The notes beneath the pieces were generated by a model. That model searched no databases. It worked only from the letters and a program-made list of their open reading frames with translations, and was not told the DNA's origin. Source: Hyposmocoma kahamanoa (lineage: Eukaryota; Arthropoda; Insecta; Lepidoptera; Cosmopterigidae). From it: a stretch of DNA of 64,000 nucleotides. Of the stretch, positions 34,565 through 47,549 are shown one piece after another. The position numbers were made by a program, and so were the translations under genes. The DNA is taken from contig NW_020653200.1 in assembly GCF_003589595.1 (NCBI RefSeq), positions 6,738,541-6,802,540 of the forward strand, written 5' to 3'. Positions within the stretch are counted from its first letter, which is position 1, and every line of letters starts with the position of its first letter.

Positions 34565-37500
34565 AATAATGAGTAAATATAAAATGCGTTAAACAAAATA
34601 TAATAAATAAACCAAATGCCATAAGAGCCGATCGAGCTTACGTTCCATAGATACATTCCCTTAATTCGTAATTGAATTTTCATTTCGTTATTTATATGTC
34701 TTGCTCCTGTGTATAAGTGAGTATGTGAAACTTTGATGTGTTATATTAGTCTATAGAACTATTTAGGAGTCAAATAATTACAGTTACGAGTATTGTATCG
34801 AACGTGTCAAACATTGCTTAGTTATAATTTCATATAGAGGTATTTTTTGCAATCAAATTGCGCCAGCTTGAAACACGTTAGAGCAGCGAAACAGCAGTAA
34901 AATTTAAATATTCATATTGTTTACACATTCAAACAGACGTTCACGTCGTGGCGTCGGCCTTATAGCCGTCAGAATACATCGAATTACTATAAACTTCAAT
35001 ATTCTGAGAGGCTGCGTACTTTACCAAAGGTCAATTGGTTCGCTTCGAATACTAGGTAAGCAATTTGCTTAAGATTATGATATCATATCTCTATACAAGG
35101 GTTCTCTGAACTTAGAAAAATTGCTATCTGCAAAAAAAGTGATTATTTCCACTCTAAATTCAAATCACCACTAATTATCAATAACACAAAACCATAAATG
35201 GAAATTCAATTATATGTATTCATAATTTAAACGTATCTGGAACTATCAGTTCTCATAAGACACGGTTACATGGAATGCCAATGTTGCTTACAAAATGACT
35301 CACACGTGGCCGACCATGTGTCAGCTTCCTGATAAGGGCTGGAGAAGTTCAGCACGATCCAGAAACAACTAGCAGAATGTGCTGGATCAAACCAGTCTTA
35401 GGTGAACATTATTGTTGATTATTTCCGTAGGACTACAAGCGCATATCAAATAGCACAATTTTGTGGAAATTACAGTACTCAGCACGAAAATTACTGAAAT
35501 AATTGCATAAATTGCGTTCACTTCATAAAAAGCGACAAAGAATACAATTAACGTAGTGTAAGAATTCCAATTCTCTTACAACGACAGTCAATTACCTTCT
35601 TTTTCCTGGTCATTTGCCTTTAATACCGTACCAGCATTTAAGATTAAGAAAGGCTTTTTTAAATAATTTTAAACCATAATTTATATAAATTTTACAGTCG
35701 ATTTATAACCAAATGAAGGTAAGAGTCGTTAAAAATAATAAGTGCGATTGTTTACGTAAAATATTAGAGAGAGAATGAAATTGTTGTTCTAAAGTTCTGG
35801 TTCTACTTATACACTATAAAATTAAAAAAAGTCTAGAAACGTTTTTCAAATAGAATGTTAAAGCTTTTAAATTTAAAATTTGTTTTCGTTTTAGTCAATT
35901 TTACATTCGATATAAAATAAAACATGGATACAGCTGAAATTAGTGTATACGACCTCTACCGCCACTTCGTCATGATAACGTTAGACCACATATTGCCGAA
36001 CAAACTGTCTCCACTAGAGAGGAGTTCAACATTGAAGTTCTTCGCCACCCCCTATACCCACTCCTAAAGATTACCGTTTTCCCACAATTTACTTTTTTAA
36101 TATAGGAAACAGTCGAAAATAATTTCCAACACTGTGGATTTTCGTCAACATAATATTATATTGCAGAGGATAAATAAGATAGCAGAAGTGTACCTATTGA
36201 CAAAATGGCCGCAGCTATTTTCATTGAGTGAATATAATTTTTAAATCTCCTTTCCTCTCTTTTTTTTTAAATCTCCTTTACGTTACATACATATTAATAT
36301 AAAACTAAAATAGTACTCCCGTTTTGTAACATACTGTCAATTTGTCCGAGGGCTTAAATATTTATCGGATTGGTGCCCATCTGACCGGATCTTAACGTGG
36401 GTGGCGATCTGATGTAGCCCCGTTTCATGGCCTAATCCAAGTCAGTCTATTTGTGCCAACGTAACGGTTGCTAGCTCCTTCTGTATGTACATATGTAATT
36501 CATCATCTTTAAACAATGACTTAATGTCAATTTGCGGAAAATTTAGTATTGTACTGAATAGCTACTTCCCGAAACAAGTTACGCAGTAAACATGCGTTTA
36601 TGAGATTCGGTTGAAGAGTAAATGCAAGTAATAAATCACTTAGTAACAATCAATTTGTAATTTGTAGTGACTACTGTTTTATTGTAATGATGGCATTAAA
36701 TGTTGCCTGGACATCGATATGTAACGGTAAACAGACGCTTCTTTCCTGGTTTACTATACTATCTGAATACTTTACAATGCAGGAAATATGAATTATTTAA
36801 AATATGTCAGCTTTTATACGGAAGATAAACTAAAAGACATATCTGTTGCCAAGTTTATATCTAAACAATCCCCTTTAGTCATTATTTACTATTTACGCTA
36901 ACTCTAGCTTTTGCCCTTGACTCCTTTGGCCTCTGGAAAGAAGAGTACCATATATATATGCCCTTTGTGACATAATTGCTATCTACCCTCCTTTTGTCAT
37001 CCATGTATTTCAGATGTTGTGGTATGATTTATGAAAACTCGTGTACATTGAAGTTATTCAAGATGTGAGAAAAATTTTAACGCTATTGGTGAGATGATGA
37101 GGTTGTTGTTTTAAATGCGAATGTTGTAGTCGTAATAAAATGGTGAGTAAATTTCCCTGTACGTCATAGCGAATTAGTTATTATTTTAAAAGGTAAAACT
37201 TTTCGTCCGTGAACAATGTTTTTGAAATAAAATTCATAACAAACGGCGTATAATGGCACAAGTAAAGGTAATCATCCTATTATGTCCATTTAGCAGGAAA
37301 CATCGTGATCTGATTAAATTAGAATATCTAATTACATAGCAGTCGACCTCAGCTGAAGATTCTAACGATAGCCAAGTCACAACAACCTCGATGTAAATCT
37401 GCTTCGGCGTTCTACACGTTTGCCATTGCGTATTTTTACGAGAAAGTAATCGAAAAAAGATTACGTATTACATAACATTGCAATACATTTCTGATAAGAT

Positions 37501-37734
37501 TTCGGAACACATGTTTTCCTTGCGACTTGACCATTTATGCCCAACCCTTGTAAGAAAAACAAAGGTTAAATAAAGAAATAAATTTACAAGTAAATTTACT
37601 CTTTTTTAAATATACCAAATTTTTTGTTCAATATATTTGTATTACAGTTAAGAGATTTAGTTCTGTAATTTTACTGTATTTTATTTTGTTTTATATAGCT
37701 TTTACTAGTTATAAAGGAGCGAGACCTACATTTT
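34565..37734. other. Long non-coding stretch
   Basis: Except for the short frame at 35924, I see no gene or shared repeat. A local direct repeat (ttttaaatctccttt, about 36238-36280) flanks a T-rich run. Confidence 0.3.
35924..36067 (+). CDS. Short coding-like frame, 47 codons, unrecognised
   Basis: An ATG opens MDTAEISVYDLYRHFVMITL, and the frame runs 47 codons to TAA with noticeably more C and G in third positions than the AT-rich surroundings. About 30 bases upstream a gttttcgttttag string could serve as a splice acceptor. I recognise no family. It may be a small exon or a transposon gene fragment. Confidence 0.2.
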   Translation: MDTAEISVYDLYRHFVMITLDHILPNKLSPLERSSTLKFFATPYTHS

Positions 37735-37880
37735 TTGGTAACGTAAGGTAATTCTCATGAATACCCTCCGCTCGGGGGTATCGAATGGGTTACGTCGGAC
37801 TCCTAACGACTAAAGCCTGACGGAGGTCCTTCTCTTCACCATGTGGCACCTTCTCGTCACGGGCGCACGATACAAGTTTT
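37735..37880 (-). repeat. LINE 3' UTR fragment, copy 1
   Basis: On the minus strand: caggctttagtcgttaggag, tccgacgtaaccca, a gggtattcatgagaattacc block and an A-rich end. The plus-strand sequence at 56105-56255 has the same blocks in the same order (caggttttagtcggcaggag; tccgacataaccct; a catcgatgaggatttac block; then A8). The layout suits the 3' UTR of an R1- or Jockey-like LINE. Confidence 0.6.
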
Positions 37881-38511
37881 TTCATACTTAAAAGAGCCCC
37901 TCTTTTAAGTAACCTTGTAATTTTGTTTAAATTTGAGACAAAATAAAGTTTGCGTATACGATTTTATTGGTAATATAAAATGTAAAATGTACATTAAAGA
38001 AATCCAATTGATAGAAAACTTCGTAAAAAAAGTAAATCGTTGATTACCGTCTAGACGCGTGTGGAAATAAGAAAAATATATAAACAAGCTGTTATTAATT
38101 GAATCGATAATTAAGATTACCTACACATTTAAGTTCTACACATAATTCGATGAAGAATTTAAGGTAAATGGAATGAAAAATGCATCAACAATGAAACCGC
38201 ATTCACAGTCTGATAGATAAATGATTATTGAATACATAATTTGTCACTATATAGTATTACGTTTTGCAAAGAACCGGATGTCCGACATTTTAAATGTTCT
38301 CCTCGAAGATTCTAGGATTCATGTATTCACTCACGTATCGTCGAGTTAAAAATGACGTAGAAAATTACTTGTAATCAACAGCACAAGGAAGTGAGACGAA
38401 ATAAAAATCCACATTAAATTCAAGATAACGGAGCAATTAAGAACTAGACTGAAGCAGTTCTAGCGTAAAAAGCAATGTAGGAACGGTGAGGCAACTCATT
38501 ACCAGATTCTT

Positions 38512-38628
38512 TAGACAATACCCTTAAGTGTATCGTATATTTTTTGTAAGACCGTTATTTAATAGTAAATACCTAAACCATTTGATCTAGGAAAAACAGC
38601 TTTTCCTGTTTCTCCTCTGGTGACACGC
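38512..38628 (-). repeat. Dispersed repeat G, copy 2 (inverted relative to copy 1)
   Basis: The reverse complement repeats the 33.2-kb sequence: gtcaccagaggagaaacagg, tttaggtattta, ctattaaataacggtcttac, aaaaaatatacgatac and attgtctaaagaat. The pair lies about 5.2 kb apart in opposite orientation. They could be two independent insertions or the ends of one rearranged element. Confidence 0.7.
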
Positions 38629-39298
38629 CCTAAAGCACGCCAAGCAAATGCTACCTCTTGGTTGCTGCAATGAAATTTGTCTTTGTCTTAGCCTCTACCT
38701 TATTCGACATTTGATGTACTCAATAAGTCTCCCCTCGACGTCCAATTATAAATTAGCAAAAATTAAGATAACCACCACACGTAGCAATCACGCCGCATTG
38801 TGTGATTTTAAAATATATGCTGCCACTGCCGATTTAAAAATAAGATCCTAACCTGCTTTAAAATATAGTACTTTCTTAAAAAACTTTTTTAAATTTAAAT
38901 ATTGTTTGCGAGATGTCATAAAACGCGAAGTTGATGTTTGAAGTATTATGATTCCTTCACATGTGAAAATTCGTAAAAGTATAAAGCGTATTGACGGATA
39001 CCCAGATTTCAACGAACTGTAAAAAGTCTAGGTAAAATTGTAAAACGATTTCGAAAATATAATCTCAGAATTTGCAAGATTCGCTAGACCGACAGTTGAG
39101 CGAAAAACTGGTTTGAGGATTTGTGACACAAAGCGATAACTAAGCATAACCAACGAGCGTTTAAACAATCGGTTGTGGCGTAGCGGGCATTCGAGGCGGT
39201 ATTGAATCTCGCAAACCTTTCCCGAGATGACGACATCCATGTACAACAACTTATGTACATGCCATAAGTACAACACACTCTTTAGGCTGCTTGTCTGT

Positions 39299-39394
39299 GG
39301 GCTGCTTGTTTCTATATAATTATATATATATATTATATAGCTGCTTGTTTCTATATAATTATATATATATATATTATATAGAAACAAGCAGCCC
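39299..39394. repeat. 96-bp palindrome with a duplicated arm
   Basis: The outer arms are gggctgcttgtttctatata (39299 onward) and its complement tatatagaaacaagcagccc (ending 39394). The left arm's core ctgcttgtttctatataatt is present twice (39302 and 39341), separated by (AT)n. A small foldback element whose arm was tandemly duplicated would look like this. Confidence 0.65.
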
Positions 39395-40471
39395 ATATAT
39401 GTTATATTATAATGATCATAGAATGTCAGGCTACGACTTGTCATGAAAAAAGAAACAAATATAATCATCAATTGCAGCTAGCGTCATGGCAAAGTACTGA
39501 AAGGTAATTTCTATTTTTTATTTTTAAATATCTGTATTCCAAAAACTATTAATGCTTTTAATATATTTAACGACACAACGAAACAAAAGATGATTTTTTT
39601 CAAACTTAGTAGGTATGTTTCCTTTGTCACAAATGGGGATATCACCGCCAGTTTACTATGTAATAATACAAATAAGTATAGCTTGTAAAAACACAAGTAC
39701 TGTGTTAACTATATATAAAACTTAAGTGCTCCTTAGAAAATCTTAACCGATTCATGGAGTGAAGTAAATATAATGTGAATTACGAACAGCAAAAAGTGTT
39801 TTTTTTTGATACCAAAAGTAAAAAAAGTGAAAGCAAGTATTTAAATATTGTAATCAAACAGTAAGCAATATAGTTTAATTGTTCTATTTTATTAAGTCTA
39901 TTTCTTATCAATTCCAATGAATGATAATACACTAAACACCCGATACTCGCCCAATATAATTGTAGTTATATATGTTGTCTTTAAAGAGAAAGTTTGTCAA
40001 CTCGTTTTATTTACGGCGTAATCTTGCTAATGGCCAAGTCAATTTAAGAAATTCTTTCATCATCCAACTAAGGCGTTTGCTTAAAGTACCACAGATAAGG
40101 AGATGCATAAGTTGTAAGTAATGCTTCTTTTAAAAAATAATATTAGCTAGATGACGTCTTCAAGATTCCATTAATTTAAATTGTCACCTTTTTGTGTTCA
40201 TGTTTCTTTCTTATTGTCGTACCTCGCATTTTAGTATTTTATATATATGTGATAAATACTCCAAAGCAATAGTGTGTTTAATGATTTATGTACGAAGTAA
40301 ACATTAAGGTGTCATTAATGTTAGATTCTAGTGACTCGAACGTTTTGCAATGGTGGTATTTGGTCGTTCCAAGTAAATTGTAGGTTTGAAATAGCTTCAA
40401 TGCTTTGTGATGTCTGAACTAGTCATTTATTCGTGTACTTGTGCAACGTTCTAAAAATATGTGAGACATTT

Positions 40472-40790
40472 TGTTTTTTTTTTTTATAATATCAAGTGAC
40501 GGGACTAATAGGCCGTGCGCCTGATGGTAAGCTACACGCCTGTCCATAACACTTGCAATGCCGCTCAGAGCTTTAAATCACAAAGATCTGAGGCGCACTG
40601 CCACTGCACCCGTCACCCTGAAACATAAGTTGACATGTCCCAGGTGTCTGTAATTTCACTAGCACCCTTACCCTTCAAAACCGGAACACGGTAATGCTGA
40701 CATTACTGTTTGCCGGCAGAAATAAATAAGGTACTTCCCTGGGCGAATTCTCTGACAAGGAGCTCTACTGCTACTAAAAATATTAAATAT
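40472..40790 (-). repeat. SINE-like family A, copy 7 (near full length)
   Basis: Plus strand: a T13 tract, ataatatcaagtgacgggac, taataggccgtgcgcctgat, ggtaagctacacgcctgtcc, cactgcacccgtcaccctga, cataagttgacatgtccc, ttcaaaaccggaacacggta, tgtttgccggcagaaataaa and gagctctactgctactaaaa. The A tail in sense is 13 long, the longest in the family here. Confidence 0.9.
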
Positions 40791-40794
40791 AGTA

Positions 40795-42838
40795 TATCGT
40801 ATAGTATATATGATATAGTTTTTTAGGATCAATTCTGTAAAAAATATTACTATTTTTAAATCTAATTCACAAATATTCCCAAAAATTATATTGGTTAAAA
40901 AATCTTTTATGTCGACTACGCACACAAGTTTCCGTAGGCAATGCTACTTATCCGGTTCGTACCTTTAGAAGATGGTAAAATTATATGTGAGTCAACGTGT
41001 ATACTGATTCAAATTTGATAGATTATATATATTATGCGCTGTATAGTTATTTATCATTTTTTTTAAATAGAGCACGTGCAGAACGTGTGTGTTATATTAG
41101 AGCTTGTTATTTCTTAAATAATATACTGGTTTCAAGTAAATTGAAGACGTACCAGCATAATGACTGATTCTCGATAGACTCGACATATTTATTTCAAACA
41201 TCATTTTTCAACATTTACCATTTACGACGTCTCAAATAAATATTGTAAATGGTAAATATCTGCAAATGTTTATTTACAAAAAGCAACAATTAGAGTTTCT
41301 TGCTGATTCTTCTCACGGAAATCCGTCTTACGAATGAGCGGCAAGTTTAATCATTTCAAACGTAGTTTGCTTACCTATGAAATAAAATTGTTTGACTTTG
41401 ATCCTATTCAGCACTCTATTCTAGAGAACCCTAAATATTCCGACTATTTAAAATTTACGACAACTTCCTAAAAAGTGAAAAGATTCAAATAGAACATCGA
41501 ATCGAAGATCTAATAAATTTAATGTTTATCGTCACAGTCCATCGGTTGCCACTGAGCTAACGCACCGATAACAGTCCGGTCGTAATGGACTTGTCATCTC
41601 TTCTTATCTATTTGTTGCTTACAGTTACCTAACTAGTTCTGCTATTGACCTACGAAATCATCTTTAAAAGGGACCAGACATATTGATTTTATTATTTGTT
41701 TTAGATAACTTTGACGTTGAAGAAGAGAAAATTTGTCTAACAAAGTGAATAACATTATTACATGTAATAAAACGCTATTTAGAAATCGGGAAATGGAACT
41801 ATTGACGAAGAAATTGGGTAAGTACATAATATTTCATAAAAATTGATAAATAATAAAAAAAATTGTAATTTTTCATTGTAAATATGCACATAGCAGATGA
41901 AAAAATATTTCTCCGCGTGTAATTAAATTAAAGCAGTTGGACAAAATGTACAAAAAAATTTATAAAAAAAATAAAAATAATATTGATAATATTAGTCTTT
42001 GTAGCGCTTGGGAGCAATCAGTACCCTGGCGCCCTCTAGTAGGCACGTTATTAAAATGAAATGGGTATTTACAGTTATTATTTTCCCCGGTGATCGGAAA
42101 TTCGGGTTTAAATGGTGAAAAATCCCGCACCCATGTGGGCCGCGAACCCTACACCATTCAAAGAAATCTAGTAAGTTAAGTAAAAAGAAATCAACATAAA
42201 ATGTTAGGTGCATAAAAAACAAAATTCAATTCATTGCATGCCACACATCGGTGAGATTTATGTCTGTAAGATATAAAGGAATTGCACCAAACATTTTATT
42301 TTTACATAGACCTTTTTACCTCGATTAATTAACGTTGATAAAATACTGTTGACAAATTTAAGAGACTACAAGGTAAACGGTCCCACTTTACAAACTTGTT
42401 GACTTTAAAACTCGTACCTACATAAATTACCATGGTGTTCGCTAAAACTGATATTATTTGGAACATATAGGAATATTTTATAAATGTTTAGGGTATGTAA
42501 ATAAATTATCAGTTTGGCTTTTGTTTTTTTTACTCCACATGTTAGAAACCGCACCCTGGCCCCTTTTCATGTCAATAATACTCAAGTACCTACGACCCGA
42601 CAAATCCTTGACTTCATAAAACTTCATTCGTTTGGGCTCAATGTTCAGTCGCCTAAAATACTAAATTACATATTAAACTAAGAAAGTATTCAGCCATGAT
42701 TGAATTGGGTTGATAATAAACGTAATTTTGGGAATGTCGTAGCATTTCATACAGTACGACCCCACATACGTTGTTATTTCTCTAGGCAAATGAACACTGT
42801 ACGGAATCCTAACTGGACGTATTAATTATATTATGCAC
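40795..42838. other. Non-coding stretch
   Basis: Imperfect inverted words (atttaccatttac near 41214 and gtaaatggtaaat near 41244) and a GC-richer patch at 42000-42160 are seen. No gene is recognisable. Confidence 0.3.
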
Positions 42839-43145
42839 TTCAGCAGCAGTAGAGATCTTTGTGAAAGAGTTCATCCAGGGAAGTACTGCCACCTTACCTA
42901 TTTCTGCCAACAAGAAGTAATGTGACTTTGTGCGTTCCGATTTTGAAGGGTAAGGGTGAAAAGGTGAAATTACAGTCACATGGGACATATCAGCTTATGT
43001 CTCAGAGTGCGGGCACAGTGACAGTGCCTGTCAGATCTTTGCGATTTAAAGCTCTGAGCGGCACATAAATTGCTATAGACAGGCGTGTCGCTTACCACCA
43101 GGTGCACGACTTGTTCTTTCCGTCAGTTGGTATTATTTAAAAAAA
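42839..43145 (+). repeat. SINE-like family A, copy 8 (sense orientation)
   Basis: In sense: cagcagcagtagagatcttt, gtgaaagagttcatccaggg, aagtactgccaccttaccta, gattttgaagggtaagggtg, cagtcacatgggacatatca, cagatctttgcgatttaaag, ctctgagcggcacataaatt, gacaggcgtgtcgcttacca and ccaggtgcacgacttgttct. It ends at ggtattatttaaaaaaac. Confidence 0.9.
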
Positions 43146-43149
43146 CTTA

Positions 43150-46100
43150 CTATGTAAATGTAACTTTAATATTCATATAAGTAAATGATTGGATGTATTT
43201 CAGATTGCAGTGGCGCGCATACGTATATGTAATATGTACATACACTTAAAAAAACTTGTTATCAATATGCAGAAAAATCTCAGGACGGTCACTGCGCGTT
43301 CGTTGCCCCGAATATCAGCGGGGTCCCATTTTATTACATTTACCTGGTTGCCAGTCATTGGAACAGGTTCGAGTGTAACCCTTCGGTTCGGTTCAAATGT
43401 TTAATCAAGAAATCCTTGACAATCTCCATTACGACTAATGTGCATTTGCCTGTATTGCCAAATCCTTGTGCGGTGGCGCCGCGGACGCACCACACTAATG
43501 TAAAACTGATAACCAGTTCCCAGCTCTTGTCTCGGAATCCGTTTTCAAAACCGGTTCCAGCTAACATTAATAAGTTCCGCTATGGACTGAAAAAAAAAAT
43601 GCTATAAGATGACCTGTAAAACAACAACGAAGCTACATATCTCACTTGTGCCTAATAGTAAATGACAGTTGATGAATAAATTCTCTTAATGAACAGTTAT
43701 TTTTCAATCACATCTAAATTTTGAAAATAGGTAATGAGGGGATTCCACGTATAATATAGTGTTTGTAGACACATAGCATCCTACTTTAAAAGCAAAGTTA
43801 TAAAAGAAGACTAGGTATAGCAAACAACACCTTTCTCTCACTTGAATGTTATAGAGAGAGCAAAACTGTGACAAATACGGATTCAAAGTATTTTTTGTTT
43901 GGAGTATTTTCGAACAGTCTGCATACGGACATTGTCTTACGCTTTTTTCTAAGTTATAATAAATAATATTTATGTAAAGAAAGCAAAGAGACAATTGCCA
44001 GTCCTCTAGGTTATTGTTCTTAGCCAATGACACTTTGAAAAATAATGTTGCTATATTTATTGTAATGGTAATTATACTATAACTTACTGAAATAGAGCCA
44101 GTCAAAAACAAATAACATTTCATTTACAAAATAATATTTCACTTACAGTTAGTCTATAAATTCCTGATTTCTGTTGTAATATTTTTTTAAAAAGTATTAA
44201 CAAGATTTGATGACCTACTGAGAGATTAATGACGTCGATCCTTCAAAAATTAGCTACCCATTACAGTTATTGTATTTAATTATGAATCCGACTATTATAA
44301 AAGTACAGTCTTTCATGGGACACACTTTGAGCAGACAACATAAGATAGACATAAAGTAATTTTGGTAGACAGTGGTAAGAAACATATTCATTGTGGGAAA
44401 CCCGATAATTAAAACCGTTATATAGTGTCCTTAACTGCGTTAGCTAATAAAACTACATGTATATTTTTGTACGCTAATTACAAGGTGTTGTAAGATGAGG
44501 TAAATCTTAAGGCTAACAACTTCAGATATATAAACAACTTTTGGAAGTTCGCAAAACAAGTTTTTCAACATTTAAATAGATACTTGCTCGCTTTCTATTG
44601 CACTTTCAATAATTTTAACTCCTTTGGCATTTTTTTAGTTTGTTCTCGCACTGATGGTACGATCCCAAGTACAATCCATTTTACTTATTTTTGAAATTAT
44701 GTCCGCAAATAAATCAAAGTAGAAATTTTCTTATCCGTGTTTTAAGCAAGATAGCTCATGGTGCTATTGTTCGTATTAATCAAATTGTTCAACGAGAAAT
44801 ATTCGTCGCTTTCATCCTCCGACAACGAATGATAAATTAAGTGTTATTTAAACACGGTTTAAATTTCCAAGCTAAGTTATGCAACACCTTCCACGTTTCT
44901 TCATACCACCAACACCACAGACGGCGACTAACTAGATCGTACTAGTTAAATCCAGTTAATTTAAAATTAACGACGCAGTATTTTAAAGGCTACGGCTATG
45001 GCCGGCATTCTACAGATTAGTCGCCGTAGTTAACATTATGATTTAATATATTAACTGCGGTGACTCCGAAACTGCAGCTATAGGTTGGAGAAAATATTAC
45101 TCTTGGTTACTTGCATAATGTAGATTTTCTTTAATTATGCATGAAATAATTATGTTTACAATGTTTAATTACTGACACAGAGTATTAATAAGTTCGCCTT
45201 TGATAGTCCACGAAAAGCGACAAAAGTTTTTTTTTGATAATTTTATCGTTTTTACTTCTTTTTCAAGGGAGAGGTGTATCATATTGTCAACGTATTTTTT
45301 GTTACAAGCGACTTTCTTATATCACAATATTTGCAATAGAATTAACCCAAATAAGAAGGACGAAAAATATCGCAGTTTTCTTGTAAGCGCGTTACGAAAT
45401 CGAACCGAACGTAAACACGTCCTCAGACCTCCAAATTACGACATTGTTTGTACGCAGGTACCTACAACGGCAACCCCATTGTGTGTGCACATAGGAAAGA
45501 AATTACTTTAAATAATTACAAATGTCTTATTTTGGATACGGTTTTGGTAATGGATATGCCTAACAAAGACATATCTAAATGTATACATATGTAAAAAGAG
45601 GCCTGGTTAAGACATCGAGCAAGGGTGTCCGTCGGCTTCGACGGTAAAATAATTGTAAAACAACGCAATTGGTATCCAGCCAAAGTCAATTTGATTGCAC
45701 TAAAACTTACGTTCAAATATGCATAACAATAGGAACAGTAGGCAAATAAAGTTTCATGACCTTTATAAAATTTGGAATACTAAAACCGTTTTAACGACGA
45801 AGCCAACGGTCCCTTACCGAGTCTAGGTCTGCCATTACTTCTTACGTCTTTATTTTTTCTGAGTATTAGCCTATTATATACATAGTAAAATAGATAACAA
45901 TACGCGAATGTGTGGGATACAACTAATGCCACCTTGTTGTTTCGTGGCTGAACTAAGTATAGTGTAGCAGTCGTCTTCTGTTTCGATTATTTTACGGTAT
46001 GGAGTTGGCACTTTACCATATAAAAATACCTTCTGGTGTTTTGTCATCTCGCTAATCTCTAATCAATATCACGAATGTCTAAAAATCGACACTGATTATA

Positions 46101-46699
46101 ATGGGTAGCTATGGTAGGGAACTAAGGGTAGTACTACTTGCTCTCCGTGTGTTTCTCAGTCATTAAAAGTCCAAATGGTACGATAGACAAAAATTATTGA
46201 AATTGTTTTCGTAAGATTTCGTCGTACAGTTTTCTTGTATGTATATACTTACATGTTTGCACCAAATCAATGAAATATCTGAATTTTTAGCGTAATATGC
46301 ATTACAATGAACAAAACGTCCACAGCTGCCTTGAGTATATCACACATTTTATCTTAATAAAACTACGAACAAAGGGTACAAGAGAGAACGAACGACAATT
46401 TGTTATAAAGGTGGTGTATATGGGTATCATGTATAAGATGTCGAAAATTCTTCTATAGAAATTGCCAATAGGTGCACAATTTTCATCGTTCTACCTTTCA
46501 ATGGCGGTTGAGTATTGTATAAGGACCATGGACATTAATACCCGTGAAAGATTCCGAATCAAATTAATCGTTTTGCATTTGCCTTCGTTAATGAATGCCT
46601 GAAGGTCTAATTAGTAACACAATAATTATTATGCGATATGTAACATTTTTATAGATGGCTGAATCGTTACTCATATTTGTATAAATAACCTACTTGATT
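43150..46699. other. Long non-coding stretch
   Basis: About 43290-43560 is GC-richer with overlapping short frames on both strands, none of them recognisable. An 11-bp inverted pair acggcgactaa / ttagtcgccgt (44921-44931, 45017-45027) may mark a tiny MITE remnant. A 139-residue minus-strand frame (43704-44123) shows no motif. Confidence 0.3.
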
Positions 46700-47060
46700 A
46701 TAATAACGTGCCATACGATCGCACCAATTACCTGGTCTCAAACCAGAGAATTCCCCGTACTATGAGTACCAGTAGGGCTAGCATGACAGGGCGCGAAAAG
46801 CGCGTGATAAAACGCGACATACTGCTATTCTCGCACAGAGATGTCGCGCTTTATGTCGCACTTGCGAAAGTCGCGCTTTGTCGTGCTAGCCCTACTGAGC
46901 GACGAAATTCACTCTACTACCCAGAACACCCGGACCAACCAGAACCAATTTAGAAAAGTAGAAAGTTCACTTCGCAAATTGGTCTTACCAGGAATAAAAC
47001 CCGGGACCTCCACATCTAACGCCCACAGTGCAAAACATTGGGCCACGGAGGTCATTACTT
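46700..47060 (-). repeat. tRNA-headed SINE (family D), split by a MITE
   Basis: On the minus strand the head reads gacctccgtggcccaatgtt (A-box region) and ggaggtcccgggttttattc (degenerate B box). A body follows with aattggttctggttggtccg and tgttctgggtagtagagtga. After the MITE it continues with ggaattctctggtttgagac and ends near cgtatggcacgttattataa. Only one copy is in the window, so its extent is inferred from the tRNA-like head and the tail. Confidence 0.5.
46770..46897. mobile_element. 128-bp MITE with 14-bp perfect terminal repeats
   Basis: The ends CAGTAGGGCTAGCA and TGCTAGCCCTACTG are perfect inverted complements. Subterminal GCGCGA / TCGCGC words are repeated on both arms. The ends beginning CAG recall hAT- or CACTA-type boundaries, but I see no convincing target duplication (left flank tgagtac, right flank agcgacg). 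It is non-coding. It lies within the D SINE, so it inserted later. Confidence 0.7.
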
Positions 47061-47330
47061 CTGCCTACGTACCGTACCGTCACTTAATGTTTACGTTTGT
47101 ATATTTTTCTGAATTATTTTTTTATATTCCATTAAATTGGTCCATTATAATTATAGTGGTCAATTACATTACATTTTTTAAATACTGTAATTACTTAATA
47201 CGTACTTATTAATTTAATAGAACGGAGGAGATACCAGTAGCAGTGATATTTTTGAAATGAAAGTAGTGCTACGTTACCACTTTTACGCGGCGTTACGTTT
47301 ATTGATATTATGCACTATAAGTAGTTAATT

Positions 47331-47549
47331 GTGTGTGTTTATTTTATCATCACCAATACGTCTGGTATCTACGTGATCTCTTTTCTAATTCCGTTATATT
47401 ATAAATTATCAGAAACATACGAAATAGAATGTGGTAAATTAGAATTACACATTCAACAGCCCGATAAGGGCATTTATTGTAACAACGAATTGAACGACGA
47501 CGACGTCAAACTTAAAGTACTTTACATATCAAAAACATTATTCCGTTAA
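47331..47549 (+). CDS. Unrecognised coding-like frame
   Basis: About 72 codons are open. The second half (SETYEIECGKLELHIQQPDK, then a short acidic NDDDVK stretch) has better composition than background. No ATG near the start, no clear acceptor and no family that I know. It lies 200 bases before another coding-like frame on the same strand (47760-47942), so both may derive from one unidentified mobile or viral gene. Confidence 0.2.
   Translation: MCVYFIITNTSGIYVISFLIPLYYKLSETYEIECGKLELHIQQPDKGIYCNNELNDDDVKLKVLYISKTLFR

Larger units (their letters stand above)
37885..40470. other. Long non-coding stretch
   Basis: It contains copy 2 of repeat G and the 39.3-kb palindrome, both listed separately. 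A 147-residue minus-strand frame (39028-39471) is produced by the palindrome's repeated sequence and is not a plausible gene. Confidence 0.35.

Noticed and set aside
34391..34576. A plus-strand frame with a RSLRFKALSGAA-type peptide
   Set aside because: It is the translation of family A. The same peptide pattern appears at 58.4 kb for the same reason.
39028..39471. A 147-residue minus-strand open frame, the longest after the transposase piece
   Set aside because: It is made by translation through the (AT)-rich palindrome and its duplicated arm, so residues repeat. No motif.
43704..44123. A 139-residue minus-strand open frame with hydrophobic stretches
   Set aside because: No family motif and an antisense-like composition. 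Scattered cysteines give no consistent pattern.
46708..47212. Overlapping plus-strand frames with proline- and arginine-rich peptides
   Set aside because: They translate the MITE and the tRNA-headed SINE, not a gene.
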